Notes under the pieces: generated by a model | Databases searched by the model: none | Seen by the model: the letters and a program-made list of their open reading frames with translations, nothing else | Told to the model about the DNA's origin: nothing | In this document: in pieces, positions 1 to 12,234 of the stretch | How positions within the stretch are numbered: position 1 is the stretch's first letter | Layout of the letters: each line of letters opens with the position of its first letter | Source: Kingdonia uniflora | Taxonomy: Eukaryota; Streptophyta; Magnoliopsida; Ranunculales; Circaeasteraceae | Length of the DNA: 64,000 nucleotides | Assembly (NCBI GenBank): GCA_014058105.1 | Contig: JACGCM010002515.1 | Location: 186,001-250,000 of the forward strand | Direction of reading: 5' to 3' | Program-made: the position numbers and the translations under genes

Positions 1-1435
1 CATAATCATTATCTACTAGGCAAGCAAAGAAAAAATCTAAAAGATAGGGAATTCGGGCCACCAGTAGTTACCAACCGCCACAGACCCACAGCTTGCCAGT
101 AGCGATCGCTAGCCATCGAGTTTCAAAAGTCATAATTTTTTTGCACATATCCCTTGAAGGGCTAATAAGATGAAATCTTCATCGAACGCATGAGCAACAC
201 CGTTGGAGTGAACTGGGGCGTAGTTTGGATATTTCAAGATTAAGGTTTTTTTTTATTTAATGTTTTGTTCCTCTTCACCAAGCCTACTTTTCATTTATGC
301 AAGGTTTTGAAAAGCTTGAGAACTAAGTTTGAAATTCTAAACTTGATTTTAACTTTTAATAAAAGTTAGAACCTGTTTTCTAATTATCTGTGATTATTAA
401 GATATTACAGGGATAATTCCCTCAAACTAGATTTAATAAGGCTCTATAGATGTATGTTAAGATTTTCTTGTAGGTAATAGGTTTGACCTAGAGGTCTTTG
501 ATCACTCTTTAGGGTTATTTTTCAGCTCTCCTGAGCTGGACAAGTTAAAGGAAGAGGAGAGCAATTCAAACCTAGTGAGATCGATATTCCGAATAAGGAA
601 TTGATCTCAGATCACTTATTGACCTATAGACCAAGGGATTATTCTTATTTTTGAAAAAGGAGGTATAAGCCCCAGGTCACCAACCTAAGATTTGAGTTTA
701 GACCTTGATGGGTTGAGCTCTCTAATTTGTTCTTCGTGAAGAGATCAAAAAAGAATTCTAATCCCCTCGAGTTCGATTCAAAAGAGAGAATTCGAGAACA
801 AGACCTAAAACCTATTAAATTAAACCCTAATATATATGTTAATATATAGTGGATTGCGAAGGTTTAGTAAACCTCAATATGAGAAATTTTAGCTCCTAGT
901 TATCATTGATTTTTAATAGAACAAAACCTTCTTTCCCATAGATTTTAGTTTACCCTAGAATAATGTACATTTCCATAGATTGACACCCTACTTGCCCTTT
1001 ACTATATTAAATTTTTAAGTAGGATTCTGATCAGACTAATGACGGTTTATTAAATTGTGTCATTGTCATGAAGGTAGTCATGAAGGTAGCGGTAATTTCT
1101 AAATTAAATAGAATACTTAGATTGGGTTTAACACATGATTTCTCTAATTCGTAATTTTGTAGGTTAAATTAGTCACAATTAGAATAAGAAATTCAGTGCG
1201 ATTAACTTTGAAATAGGGTTTACTAGACCTCAGGAACAATATTTTTTTTCTGGGGACATGGGCCCCACCAACCAGTGATCGCCGCTAGCCCTAGGCTTGC
1301 TAGTAGAGATAGCCATACAATGACCTCCCCTGACTCCCAAATTTTTGGGTTTTGTTCCCCCGACCCTATTAAGTTGAAATTTCATATCCATACATTGTTT
1401 CTGCTATCTCTGGTTGTTGGATAAATCGATCCTTG
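1..1435. other. Left flank, no gene recognised
   Basis: AT-rich sequence with short interrupted reading frames only. Two GC-richer patches near 60-120 and 1255-1340 look loosely alike (both contain a cttgc-agtag-agat-gccat string) and may be relics of one repeat. I see no gene, RNA or complete element here. Confidence 0.5.
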
Positions 1436-1443
1436 GTTCAAAT

Positions 1444-1993
1444 TAGGGCTGTCAATGGATTGGAAATAATCCAAAATCCGATTCCTTTTTAGGATATGGA
1501 TGTCATTTTTTCTGATCCGAATCTGATCCGATCCGAATAAGTAACATCCGAAAGAGTTTCAGTTTGGATTCGGATGGTGCCCAGTTCAATCCGATAAATA
1601 TCCGATCCGAAGTTATATACCGATATGTTTATATTTTATCAATGTTAATGTTCTACAACTATTAGAAATATATTATATACAATAAAAATATATATTATAA
1701 CACATCTAGCTTTGTGGCTAAGTGGTACATAGTTCATAAAACCCATTAAAGGTCATGGGGTCATGGGTTCAAGCCTTTGCATCCACATTTTTATTCATCA
1801 AATAAAATTATGGTCAAATCGGATTTCAGATTCGGACCTCCGAAAATCATTTTGGACTAGATCGGATTCGGATTTAACCATAAAAGTTTCGGATCGAATC
1901 GGATCGGATCGGATATGGATGTTACTTATAAAGTTTCGGATCGATTTTGGATTGTAGCATATCTAGTCCAAATCCGATTCATTGACAACCACA
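1444..1993. mobile_element. hAT-type MITE, 550 bp, with 8-bp target duplication
   Basis: The ends are imperfect terminal inverted repeats: TAGGGCTGTCAATGGAT at the left, and the complement of the right end reads TGTGGTTGTCAATGAAT. The element is flanked by an exact 8-bp duplication, GTTCAAAT, at 1436-1443 and 1994-2001. An 8-bp duplication with TAGGG-type ends is characteristic of hAT transposons. The subterminal regions carry many inverted copies of an ATCCGATCCGAA-like motif, and AAGTAACATCC occurs in opposite orientation near both ends. There is no transposase, so it is non-autonomous. Its centre holds a tRNA-like pol III promoter, described separately. Confidence 0.85.
1715..1775 (+). promoter_or_regulatory. 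tRNA-like pol III internal promoter (A and B boxes) inside the MITE
   Basis: An A-box-like string TGGCTAAGTGG (1715-1725) is followed about 40 bp later by a B-box-like GGTTCAAGCC (1766-1775), the spacing and order of a tRNA gene or tRNA-derived SINE head. I cannot fold a full cloverleaf, so it is not called as a tRNA. It is either a SINE fragment nested in the MITE or a tRNA-like core shared by this MITE family. Boxes are seen directly; activity is inference. Confidence 0.45.
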
Positions 1994-2001
1994 GTTCAAA
2001 T

Positions 2002-2775
2002 CATTCTTTACACTCACGTTTCAAAGGTATATTTCTCTGACGCGAGCGATTGATATGGCTAAATGGTTGTTGAACCCCAGCATAGGACCAAATTGATATG
2101 TTTAATTTTTGAAGTTTATTTAAAAATAAAAAAAATAGGTGAGATAGTAAGAAAAAGATAGACCTAGAAAAACTAATAGAATATATCTTTAACATGGTCT
2201 ACTTTATTAAAAATATGGTTAAATTACTTCGAAAATGTTATCCATGCATACTGATTAACAAACTTATGTCCCACAATTCAATACCATTTTATTTTCAGTG
2301 AAATCCTTTCAAGAGATGAAACAATGTAAATGCTCAGGAACACAGATACAAGTACATAAAACAAGCCAAATTTGATGTTTGAAAATCGAATTGAATTAAG
2401 CGAAATATTTACTATTATGAATGAATCTCAAACTGAGGTATATAACTGCTACAAACCAAAAGATTTTCTTTCCTTTTATTTATGGGTACTTCGGTTTTTA
2501 TTTATGGGTACTTCGATTTTGAGGTACAGGAAAAAATTACACTTGCAAAGCAATAATCACAAAGGTCTTTACAAACTACAGATGGTAGTATCTATCGTGT
2601 ACAAAATTTCTTAGGAAGGTGATTCATCCAAATACTGAATATAGTTCTAATTTTTGTAAATCTCAATTAACGGACCAGATCCCAAGGTAAAAGCCTACTA
2701 TCTTTCTTAAACATTAATGAAAGTATATTATAATAAATTATACTAAAATGCAAGTACAAGTTGCAATTGCAAGTT
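2002..2775. other. Intergenic, nothing recognised
   Basis: AT-rich sequence with a short local duplication of tttatttatgggtacttcg near 2478-2515. The open frames here are short, lack family resemblance and are not supported as genes. Confidence 0.5.
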
Positions 2776-3201
2776 GACGATTTAGCAGGAACAACAACTC
2801 TAACAACATTTGAAAGAGAAGTGAAGGCATTGATTCCACAATCAGTACAAAAACTAATAGACCTGGAATAGGAGGCAAAAATGTTGTTACTCCAAAAGAA
2901 AACATATATTCCAAATGGATTTGTTATAGTATGACCAATTATATATATTTAGAGATCATTTTCTCATTATTCTCACATACTCTAAAATTTTTCTCAGTGA
3001 TTGTGTACCTTAACTTATAGGAAAACGGAAAAGAGTTGGATGAACAAGTTCTCCAAAAGTTAGTTGGTTCTACCTACGTCTTCCAATTCAAAATAACTAA
3101 GTATAATACAACAAGTGGGAAAAAGAACTTTACAGTGTCAAAATAATGGGCAATAAATGCTACGCTTGAGTCTACTGAGTTGGCGACTAAAATATCATGT
3201 G
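2776..3201 (+). pseudogene. RPA1-like (replication factor A) C-terminal OB-fold fragment
   Basis: Two exon-like blocks are visible. The first (2776-2871) reads DDLAGTTTLTTFEREVKALI and continues for about ten codons to an in-frame TAG. The second starts after an AG acceptor at about 3021 with ENGKELDEQVLQKLVGSTYV and continues with FQFKITKYN...FTVSK. This 'F-DRE--KLI...E-LVGK-Y-FK--I--YN' layout is that of the C-terminal domain of the RPA large subunit, which binds single-stranded DNA, and of the RPA-like proteins common in plants and on plant Helitrons. Stop codons at 2869 and within the second block make it non-functional. No helicase or Rep domain is next to it. The family call is by recognition, not alignment. 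Confidence 0.5.
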
Positions 3202-4213
3202 TAAGTCACACCTACTTTATAAATAAATTCATGTTGTTTCAAATTTTTATTCAAATAATTAATCAATATGTAACATACAAAATAAGATGCAAATAATTCG
3301 AACAAGGGTTCACTCGACTATCAAACAAGCTTGAAGGTATTAATTTTATGCACCCGCCAATTTATTTTACTAACTATATACAATTGAAACAATTGTATAC
3401 TTTTATTAAAATAATTATACTACTATCTTTTAATTACAGAAAAAATTTCAATGGCAACTTCAACTGATGAGGGGATTTCTCACAAAAAATGAAATAAAAC
3501 AAACACCACCCAAAAAGAAGTACAATGACTTCTAACACTGACTAAAAGGTAAATCTTACAAAAATATTTTGAGTCCATCATATTTCTTTTATATTTCTAC
3601 TAGAATTTGTTATAAAATTTATAAATTAACAAATTTTCTCCAATTGTTAATGCTTAATATCAAATTGTCATGAATCCTTCTAGAAGATCAAATACATTTC
3701 CATATATCGAGTTTGTCTTATTATGTTTACTTTGTCCTTAATGTTAATAAAGGCTTTCAAATATCTCTATGATTTCAACAAGATCTTATTATGTTTATTG
3801 CGGTTAGAATGAATGAATGTCGTTTCCAACCTTTTAATATTCATACTTGATGAAATGTATTTTAATATTCAAGATTTGGTACTAATGTGTCCACTCTATT
3901 ACTGGGGCAAGTCCATCATAGAAAAGGGAGAAGGGTGTGCTAGGATTTGTGCAAAGTCCCAGAGAGAGTCGGTGTAATAAAATGGCAATGAGTTAGCACC
4001 CGACAATATGCTTAAGTATGTTTAGTCCTTTTTGCTCTTATGATTTTTCTATATTAGGGACACACTTGGGTATCGACTTTCAAAGGTAATATATTTTGAT
4101 ATCCTTCTCTCTTTCTCATTATATTTTGATATCCCTTTTTCTCTCTCTCATTATATATTTTGATATCCCTTTCAAAGGTAATGCCATTATTTGATTATAT
4201 ATGGTCTTTAATT
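3202..4213. other. Intergenic, low complexity
   Basis: No gene seen. Around 4085-4170 the string tatattttgatatccctttctctctctcatt occurs in three tandem, slightly different copies of about 40 bp. Confidence 0.4.
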
Positions 4214-4777
4214 AGAAGAAGCTCATGCTGCTATCATCCAGGAGAGAGAGGCAACAAAGATAGCCATAAAACAAGCTTCGTCAGTCATCAAAGAGATTCC
4301 TATTTGTCAATAACACCAAACTTGAGTTACTCGCAAATTACAATGTGGAACTAGAGGTAAGAACTCAAGCTTTCTCTACGTTATCTATAAAGGGCACCAA
4401 CCTTCATATAATGATCATTACGTGTTCTACATATATAGGGTGAGCTGAGTGAGTTGCAGAAGAAGATCGAGGAACTTGAAAGAAGGAATTTGGAGCAACA
4501 AAATAAAAGTGAATCAAGTTCTAAAAAGTCAGAAGAATTACAATCAAGAATATCACAATTTCAAAAGACAGTTGAAAGGTAGCAAAACTTACAAAAAAAA
4601 GGTTTCTTCAAACTAATTATTTTATTGCTAACAAAATTTCTGATTTGGTGTCTTCAATTTTCTTAATTCAGATTAGAAGTGAATTTGTTCAACTTGAAAT
4701 TTGTGAACTAGGTTCTTCGTCAGGAAGCTTTGGATTCATCAACAAATAAAAACATTTCCGAAGAAGTAAAGATATGA
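4214..4777 (+). pseudogene. Class XI myosin tail fragment (coiled-coil end), unprocessed
   Basis: Three exons with GT/AG introns can be followed. Exon 1 (4214-4356) begins EEAHAAIIQEREATKIAIKQ and continues ASSVIKEIPI, then after a frameshift KLELLANYNVELE. Exon 2 (4439-4579) begins in phase as GELSELQKKIEELERRNLEQ and ends near QFQKTVER. Exon 3 (about 4672-4777) gives RLEVNLFNLKFVN, a TAG, then VLRQEALDSSTNKN. This matches the plant myosin XI pattern of an APPVIKE-like stretch, a coiled coil and an ENQVLRQQAL-like junction before the globular tail; the TAG sits where the family has Gln. Motor, IQ and globular-tail domains are absent. Introns are retained, so it is a DNA-level copy rather than a retrocopy. 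Confidence 0.65.
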
Positions 4778-5203
4778 GTATCACCACTACATAAATATAT
4801 AAAATGTCTATTTTATGAAGCATACAACAATGTTCTTTTACTTTTTCCCCTGTAGTTACCACTATGTAAGTGAAAAGTTATTATTATTTGTATAAAATTT
4901 GCACCAATAAATGAAAAAGATTCTATATTTTTAATACTGTAAAAAATTACCTCACTTTCGTCTAGTCATTTATTTGAAAGTTTACATAAACTAAGTCTCT
5001 TTTGTTTGATTTGTAAAGGAATTCTTCATTTTGGCTCCAATTTTAAATTTTATTGTGATTATATTGCTTTAAAAGACTTTCATCCCTTGCAAAGCTTATC
5101 TGGCATGTACAAAGATTGAAAAGGTATAGATCCTTGATTACAATTATCTTCAGTGTAATTATGTTTTCTGGCTTTCTATAAGCTTACTATGTATTATGTA
5201 TTA

Positions 5204-5236
5204 CTAGGTTATGAGCATGTGCTACGCACGGTTTGT
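5204..5236 (-). terminator. Helitron-like 3' end: hairpin plus CTAG
   Basis: Minus-strand reading CCGTGC-GTA-GCACAT followed by a short spacer and CCTAG, with host T after it. The inner four base pairs of the stem are perfect and the outer pairs are mutated. This is the canonical layout of a Helitron replication terminator. Confidence 0.45.
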
Positions 5237-5240
5237 TCAA

Positions 5241-8200
5241 GTTCATATTTTTACATAACATGTTTTTTTAAGTGTATCGTATTTAATCAAATTTATAATA
5301 AATGCTTGGTCAAGAATGTAGTGCATGAGACACATTCTCAGGTAAGTCGGGTACATCAAAATTGATTCATTGTGAAGGAGAAAACAATCTTTGACTCATT
5401 CAAGGATTAAATAAAAACATTAAAGAGAAAAACTATGTTTGGCCAACAATAAAGGATGCAAGTCAAAACTTGTAAATGAACTCATCTCCCACTCTTTCAT
5501 TTTAGTAATTAAACTTCCATAAGACCTATCAGGTACTTCATAGATGTTGCTAATACAGTCTTACATGATTCATACGTAGATTTGATTTTTTGCTTTGCAA
5601 GGTAGACTATGATTAATAACATGAACTTCATAAGGGTGAACTTGGCCAAAATTAATTTAGTAAGCATCAAGATTCAAGAAAGCACAAAGTAAGACCAAGC
5701 TATAATTATTCCATCTCTGAAAAAGCCAGATTTCACGCATCTAATAAACTGAGATTTTCTTAACGATGTGACAATTAGGGCCCTAAAAAAACCAATACTA
5801 AGCTAAACCAATGATTTATCTACACACCATCTCCAGCTCATTTTCAAACTTGGATCCGAAAATTAGATCAAGAGGTGAATTTTCTTCTTCCACAAAATAT
5901 GCATAACAAAGCTATAGTTTCAACTATTTGGGGAAGAAGAGCTCAACCAATTGATGGGTTTTAATATCGGTAGAAAGGCAAATATACTTCTTCTTTGTTA
6001 CTTTTTGGGGTCCCAAACAAAAAAATTATCGAGCGGATATACTATCGACATGCACAATACTGGCTTTTTATTAGATTGCATTAATCTGGATCACCAAATG
6101 ACATATAAAAGATGGTCAAGGATAAAATGGACATATCATAACACTAGAATTTTTTTTACGACGACAGTCTATATTTAGAAAATCAATTAAGCCACCAGAT
6201 TTATAACCAAATATAAAACTAAAATAATGAAAATCACAAATGTGTAAGAGTACTATACCTTAAAGGAGTGTTAGTGGAAAAGTTAATCATAACTATCTAT
6301 AAAGTTATGAAAAGAAGAAATCTTCATAGAAAAACCCATGTAATAAATTAATGAAGAAGTGGGGTGTTCATACATGAGATGCAGAGTAGGATGATCACAA
6401 AGATCCCAATATTTATTGTAACAATCTTAAAAAACATGCATTCTTGAAGATCAAGTTGAATCAAACCTGATTGGCATAACACAACAACCATACAATGAAA
6501 GAATAAAATAGAACATTTCACTTAGAATTTTACAACAACAAAAAAGTCTTAAAACTAACCAGGCATTAACCCAACATATCCACGTCAAATAGAACTCATG
6601 CCGAACCTATAAAGCCTAAAATAAATCATAATATGAGGTAGATCTTGGGTATGTTGGAATAAATCTTCAAGTTGTGCACAATATCAATATTAATTCAGAA
6701 AAACTAAGAGCTTTAACCTAAATACATAAAAATAACCACAAAATATACTTTTCTTGCAAATAATGAGGTGTAGGAGAAGTTTCATACCGAATCGAGTTGG
6801 TGGAAAATTATATGAAAGCATATTAACAAAAAATTATTTCACACCACCTACGAAAGATATAAAATGTGAAATTGGAGTTTAGAACTTCGGAAAAAAAGAT
6901 TAAATGCTTAGGGACTCTTATGAAAACTCCAAATGACAATAATAATAATAATAAAAAGGGGTAGGATATTGGCAATCTAAACATGAAAACCCCTAAAGTG
7001 GTAGTGCTCACATGACTACCTTAGATAGTATTCCTAGTGTTTCTATCATTTTCAGAATTAATAAATTCTCAATCTGGAAAACCATAAAAGTTAAGGGAAG
7101 CAAATGACAATGACTAATACAAAATTAAAATTTTGATGAATACCTCAATTTAGTATAATTTTAGAGAATGAGAGAGATTAAGGCTTACATAACTAATTAG
7201 AGCTCATAATGCTGGATAGATTTAGGCTTACACACGATTGCTCAAGATCTTAATTTTAAATACATCCATTAAATGATACCATAAAATATTTGATCTTAGA
7301 AGGTTTGAACCACCATCACTTGAGAAAAATGGAATTTCATTTCCAACCCAAGTGCTCTGCCATTTTGATCTACTAAAGATCAAGTATTGCTCTAATAATG
7401 CTAAATACTACATATCAATAAACCAATATAAACAATTTCAAGGACATACATAAAACACAGTGCTAAAAGGAATGGGAGTAGTCTAAATGAAAGAGGGTTT
7501 AAGTTTAAGGTCAGACTATATCTTTATGCTTTAGTGAAAGAATGCATACAAAAATCATAAGACAAAAATATATGATATTATAGCCATAAGAAAGAAATTT
7601 TACCTAATTAAGAAATAAGGTAACCTCATCATTATTGTACAGATTGCATACATGTTCGTGGACTGCATCACATATTGCATCAAGTCAAATATAACCATCT
7701 CTAGCAAGAGAACCCAACTAATTCTCGAATTGATTCTTTGAAAGAGGTTCCATGTTGACCTCAAGTGCACAAAAGTATTAATGAAAAAATCCACATGTAC
7801 TCGATATGCTACCTTTGTAGAAGAACCAAAAAGTAGCTCATTATCTGGTCATAGATCAGTTAAGCCACAAAAATTCAAGGAGTGGAACTTCAAAATACTA
7901 ACAATTTTTATAGTGTTTTAATACAACATTATTGGCATTGCACTCAAGCAACTTCTTTATATTCTTCTTGCAAAAAATAAAACAAACTTTTCTGAAGTTT
8001 ACAAAAGTGGGAGACAAAATAAGGAAACATAAATACAAATAATAGCATACAAAAAAAACACGTTTTGCTTACTAGTGTTCTATTCAAATTATGAAAGCAC
8101 TTTTAAGACCTTAAGGGAAATCAAATTAAAGATTGGAACCATAGATTATCTAGCATGTTGTCATTTTCAGTCGTCCATTTCTTATAGGTAAGCAACTTGA

Positions 8201-9806
8201 CTTTCTTAATTTCATAGTACTTTGTAGCAATCATTATTGTTTTACTTTCTCCCTTGTAACTTAAAAACTTAACATACGTAGTAGTGAAGATAATGTACTC
8301 ACTTTAGCATTTGCATAATACATGCGAAATGAATACCCCCGAGTTTCTGGAAAGAAATTGCAATAATAAAATTATATATTAACAACTGCAAGAAGACATA
8401 TACAATCATAATGAGATTCGCCATAGCTACCTCCTGCAGGCAGAATCATCGCAAGCCTCAGGAACAATCAATTGAAGCCAAGATTAAAATTAATATCAAT
8501 TAGATTTATGATTGAAACAAAACTATCAAAATGTTTTTTACTTTGTTGTTTATCAGGTTACATAAAATTACCTTTGAGTAAAAATAAGTCATAGCTAGAG
8601 AGGCTTTTGTTGTTCCAAACCACAACGTCTAGCTCCCATTTTCCTTTGGCAAGGGTAAAAATAAAATCATCCCGAAAGATAGGGTTTTTGCCACCACCTA
8701 TTATATTAAAGAATAAGGTCCTAATGAGAATATTATTGGTTTTTTTTTGCAAGGAAGATGATTAATGTGCCTAGGGGTCAAGACTTTACATGAGCAGATT
8801 TTGGTACTTTGTGTTTCCATATTCAAGGCAATCATAAGGTTTATATTTTGTTATGTATCTTTCAATTTTGTACAATGAACTACTACAAAATCGAATGAAA
8901 AACCCAATGATGAACTAAATATTATGATCACAATTATGAAGAAGACTTATATTTATGTATCATACCTACCTTTAACATCAAGGAAATGTCCATGGATCCC
9001 GGAAATGATAATAGAATAGTATAAACCGATATGGTATTGACATGAAGTTATAATGAACCTTTCATTCTTAAAAGAATAAAATTTTTATCTCTCTCTCTCA
9101 TGAGAAATATCTTGACCTGATAATCCATTCTCCATTTTTGCAAGATTAGAATTGAAAAGTTATTGGAGGAAGAACTTAGGGTCTTAAGAAATATGATCTG
9201 CTGGTAGAAATGAATACCTTGTACATAGAGAATGGAGATGATATAAACTCGTGGAAGAGCCAGATCCATATGTCTTAGAAATCGATTCAATGAATCATTT
9301 TCTTTGTCGAGATCTGGATACAATAAACAAATTATTTAGATTCTTATTCTTTGTCGAGATCTGGATACAATAAATAAATTATTTAGATTCTTACATCGGA
9401 ACCCATTAACATATCAAGTAGCAAATCAAGTTCATAATGGCAGATAAATGCATAAATGAGGAACAATTTTAGTTATGTGCCTTAGATTTTAAATTATTTT
9501 AGGCTTCACGTGCATGTAAACATCGTTGTAAAACTCTTGAAATACAAAAAAATGCATTATAGGTGACGTGAAAGTTGAGATTTGGGGCTCTTATGTAATG
9601 AAAGATTTGATTTAAAGTAGTTTTATAGTAACATACTAATAGATATAGATAAGGAAACTGGTCAGTCAGAAAATTCAGCTCTCTGATTACAAATTTTGGA
9701 GCAGCTAACATAGAGGTATGCAATGATTGGGGGGTAAAACATAAAGTGAAAATTCCTAAATTACTGTTAGAAGGATGGAAGCATCAAAAAAAGCACATGG
9801 TTATAC
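5241..9806. other. Repeat-derived sequence without an intact gene
   Basis: No coding sequence was recognised. On the minus strand, 6361-6440 contains a block (ATCTTTGTGATCATCCTACTCTGCATC, 27 bases seen in two runs) that also occurs in altered form near 33721-33790, 34150-34240 and 39350-39420. Near 8940-9000 a minus-strand exon-like segment ends in TTAAAG before GTAGGT. A 50-bp direct repeat, ctttgtcgagatctggatac with flanks, occurs at about 9301 and 9350. These look like remnants of a spliced, duplicated transcript unit. Confidence 0.35.
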
Positions 9807-10082
9807 TTGATATTGCTTGTGATACACCAAACAATAAAAAAAATTGGGGGTATCTTCAGATTGGCAAATGGCATTCCTATTTATGCTTACTCAAGAGTTT
9901 CAAGGGTAAACCAAGATGAGGATTGTGGATTGCTCTCAGCTGCTCTTGAATGTCTTAGATTTTCTATACTTTTGGGAATTCAAGATATTGAAGTGTTATC
10001 AAACTCTATGATGATCATTAACTCCCTAAATTATGACTGGGTATCTTCTTTTGGAGGGGTACGAAGACTTATAGAGGGATAG
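9807..10082 (+). pseudogene. RNase H-like (RVT_3) domain fragment
   Basis: A 91-codon open frame contains GGIFRLANGIPIYAYSRVSR, then AALECLRFSILLGIQDIEVLSNSMMIINSL. This is the pattern of the plant RNase H-like domain found at the end of LINE polyproteins and in related host-annotated proteins: G-I-R--NG-----S, then A---GL--A--LGI--IEV--DS--I-N-L. The usual acidic residue of IE-E-DS is replaced (VLSNS), so the active site is damaged. It lies alone, without reverse transcriptase. It is most likely a LINE 3' remnant. Confidence 0.5.
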
Positions 10083-10176
10083 ATAAAGGGAAAAGCATGG
10101 TGAAGCAGCTATCTTTCAATAACAGGTCAAAGCATTCAATTAGAGCAGCTAAGTATATAGGGAGTTAATGATCAAA

Positions 10177-10506
10177 TTAATATAATGTACACAACAATAC
10201 ATTATAAAAAAGTAAAAAGCAGCAACTAACCTTTGGATCCCACACAGCTGTGTCCGGGTTGGGATTTTGTGGAACATCATTAGCAATCATCTCCGCATAC
10301 TCTTTAGGCCATTCTTCAGTTTGATAATTCATATCCATATCAAGGTAATAAACTCCACCGGATCCAAAAACTCTGATTTTATCGTGTGAAGTGGTAAGGA
10401 TTTTTATGCCCGATATTGCAGAGAAATAGGCAGAACGTACCACCTGTCTGTGCTCCAACTTTATAATAAATTGGCCAAAATTATTGCGGATATCAAGAAT
10501 CTTCAC
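10177..10506 (-). pseudogene. DDB2-like WD40 repeat exon fragment
   Basis: The minus-strand frame reads KILDIRN, then EHRQVVRSAYFSAISGIKIL, TTSHDKIRVF. The string H-[KR]-VV-SAYFS--SG-KILTT--D--IRV is the WD40 repeat of plant DDB2, the DNA-damage-binding protein that recognises UV lesions together with DDB1-CUL4. Downstream it reads WPKEYAEMIANDVPQNPNPD and then AVWDPKV; the AVWDPK could match the AEWDPKD of DDB2, but the stretch in between is not one I know from that family. Only one exon is present and no start is needed. It lies just outside the Harbinger left end, inside the proposed Helitron, as a captured gene fragment would. Confidence 0.45.
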
Positions 10507-10942
10507 ATGTTACAAAAGAAAACGCTGAATGAGATAATTGCACAAAATCATATAGAATTAAACCATTTTTATATAACCATCTCTTGATATAAATACTTTT
10601 AGGGGCTGTTTGAATACTTAAATTTTTGGGCTAACCAAGGATAAACCTAGATGGCCTATCCTGGATATGTAAAAACCTGAACTAGTTCAGTTTAATATGC
10701 TGTTTGGTCACTTTTGCCTGTTATCCTGGTTCTGACTTGTATGTTGCTTGGATACTTGTATCGTAAACTAGTTCTTATTATTAATTATAATTTTTTCTAA
10801 TAAAATACTCAAATTAAATTTATTAAAAACATCAATATATGTACTTAAAATTATAACAAAATATTCATCAATACATTCAAGTGATTGTAATATTACTTAT
10901 TGCATTAATATTCAAATTATTTCTACGAAAATGAAATATATG

Positions 10943-12234
10943 TTATTCACCTTCTTCACTTTCTACACTTTGTTCGTCATTCCACATTGCATTAGCAATT
11001 GCTTCTCTCAATTGAATTGCAGTTTCTCGTTATGTCATTCGTGAAGAACCTCTAGTTCCTTGCATTTGTACTTGATTCTCTTCATCTTCTTCTTCATCTT
11101 CACTATCATCTTCTTCTATTTTACTGAATAGCTGATCATTCTTGTTCTCTCTTCTTATATGGTTATGTATGATACAACATGCAATCACTATATTCACCTG
11201 TATTTCAAATGGGTAAGGAGGAGTAATTCTCAATGTAGCAAAACGGGCTTTTAATATGCCAAAAATGCGTTCTATGACATTTTTGACGGATGAGCGTTGG
11301 AGATTGTATAACTCCTTTACAATTCTTGGATTATTACCTCCCGCGAATTTGCTTAAGTAATATCTAACACCGCGAAATGGCACAAGAAAACCTTGTATGC
11401 CCGTAAAACCTGTGTCGATGAGATAAAATTTCCCTATATATATAAAAATTAATTTAGTATTTATTCAAATTTAATTTGATCATACTTTTATGCTTAATAA
11501 CTTATACCTTCATGGATTTGAAGATTATCTTCCCTTGTCAAGGCTGACTGTAGTACACGTGAGTCTGAAGCCGAACCTTCCCATCCTGCCAAAACATACT
11601 GAAATTGTAAATTGAATGAACATGCGGCTAAAATATTTAGTGTAATACCCTATTTTTGATTGCGAAAAGCTCCCTGATCATCAGCGTTTATAAACGCTGG
11701 GATGTGTGTGCCATATATTGCCCCCACATAATCTTTATTAAAATTCTAACCTTAAAATATGGAAAAATCTTGAATCATTTAAGATCTCCTTTGGAGTATC
11801 AGGCTTTGCAGGCTGTAAGAATTTTGGTACAAGAAAAACAACAGCATCCAAAACAGTGTTGAAGTGGCTACTAATAGTTTCTCTGGAATGTTGATATCGT
11901 TCTTGAACTATTTTGCTGCATTCGTCATGACCAATAGAATATAAGAACATTCCTACTTGCTCATCAATACTAACTCCCCTTGTATCACGCAAGGAGCCTT
12001 CCGTTGTTAAAATATTACACAGATTTTTATAAAAAAGTTAATCCATACAAAGGTTTTCATACATCCGAACAGGATTACCATTTACTAATTCAGCAATGTA
12101 TTCTTTACCAGTTAATTTTGAGTTGCGACATGGTTCCTTTGATATATGATTTTCATAGTAATAAGAAGTTGCACTGCAGCTACAGTTGCAACCACTGCAA
12201 TCATATCTTCTTCATCAAAATTATAGTCGCCCAT
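10943..12234 (-). pseudogene. PIF/Harbinger DDE transposase (HARBI1-like nuclease), degenerate
   Basis: Start chosen at 12234 (MGDYNFDEEDM). Segments in order: KEYIAELVNGNPVRMYENL; SIDEQVGMFLYSIGHDECSK with QHSRETISSHFNTVLDAV, the helix-rich N-terminal part; then YVGAIYGTHIPAF, GWEGSASDSRVLQSA, an intron of about 75 bp near 11510-11435, DTGFTGIQGFLVPFRGVRYY, NVIERIFGILKARFATLRI and an acidic tail. The family cuts and pastes DNA using an Asp-Asp-Glu triad. Here the first Asp (normally GAIDGTHI) is Tyr, whereas the second (SASDSR) and the Glu (VIERIFG) remain. Several stops and a frameshift occur; a TAA at 11030 lies within the tail, after which the frame continues to SEEGE and a stop at 10943. 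Confidence 0.8.

Noticed and set aside
1711..1785. A genuine tRNA gene
   Set aside because: A- and B-box strings are there, but I could not form an acceptor stem or anticodon arm, and the sequence lies inside a MITE.
2372..2614. 80-codon plus-strand open frame
   Set aside because: Contains a simple internal sequence duplication (GTS-/F-LWVLRF) and no family resemblance; chance open frame.
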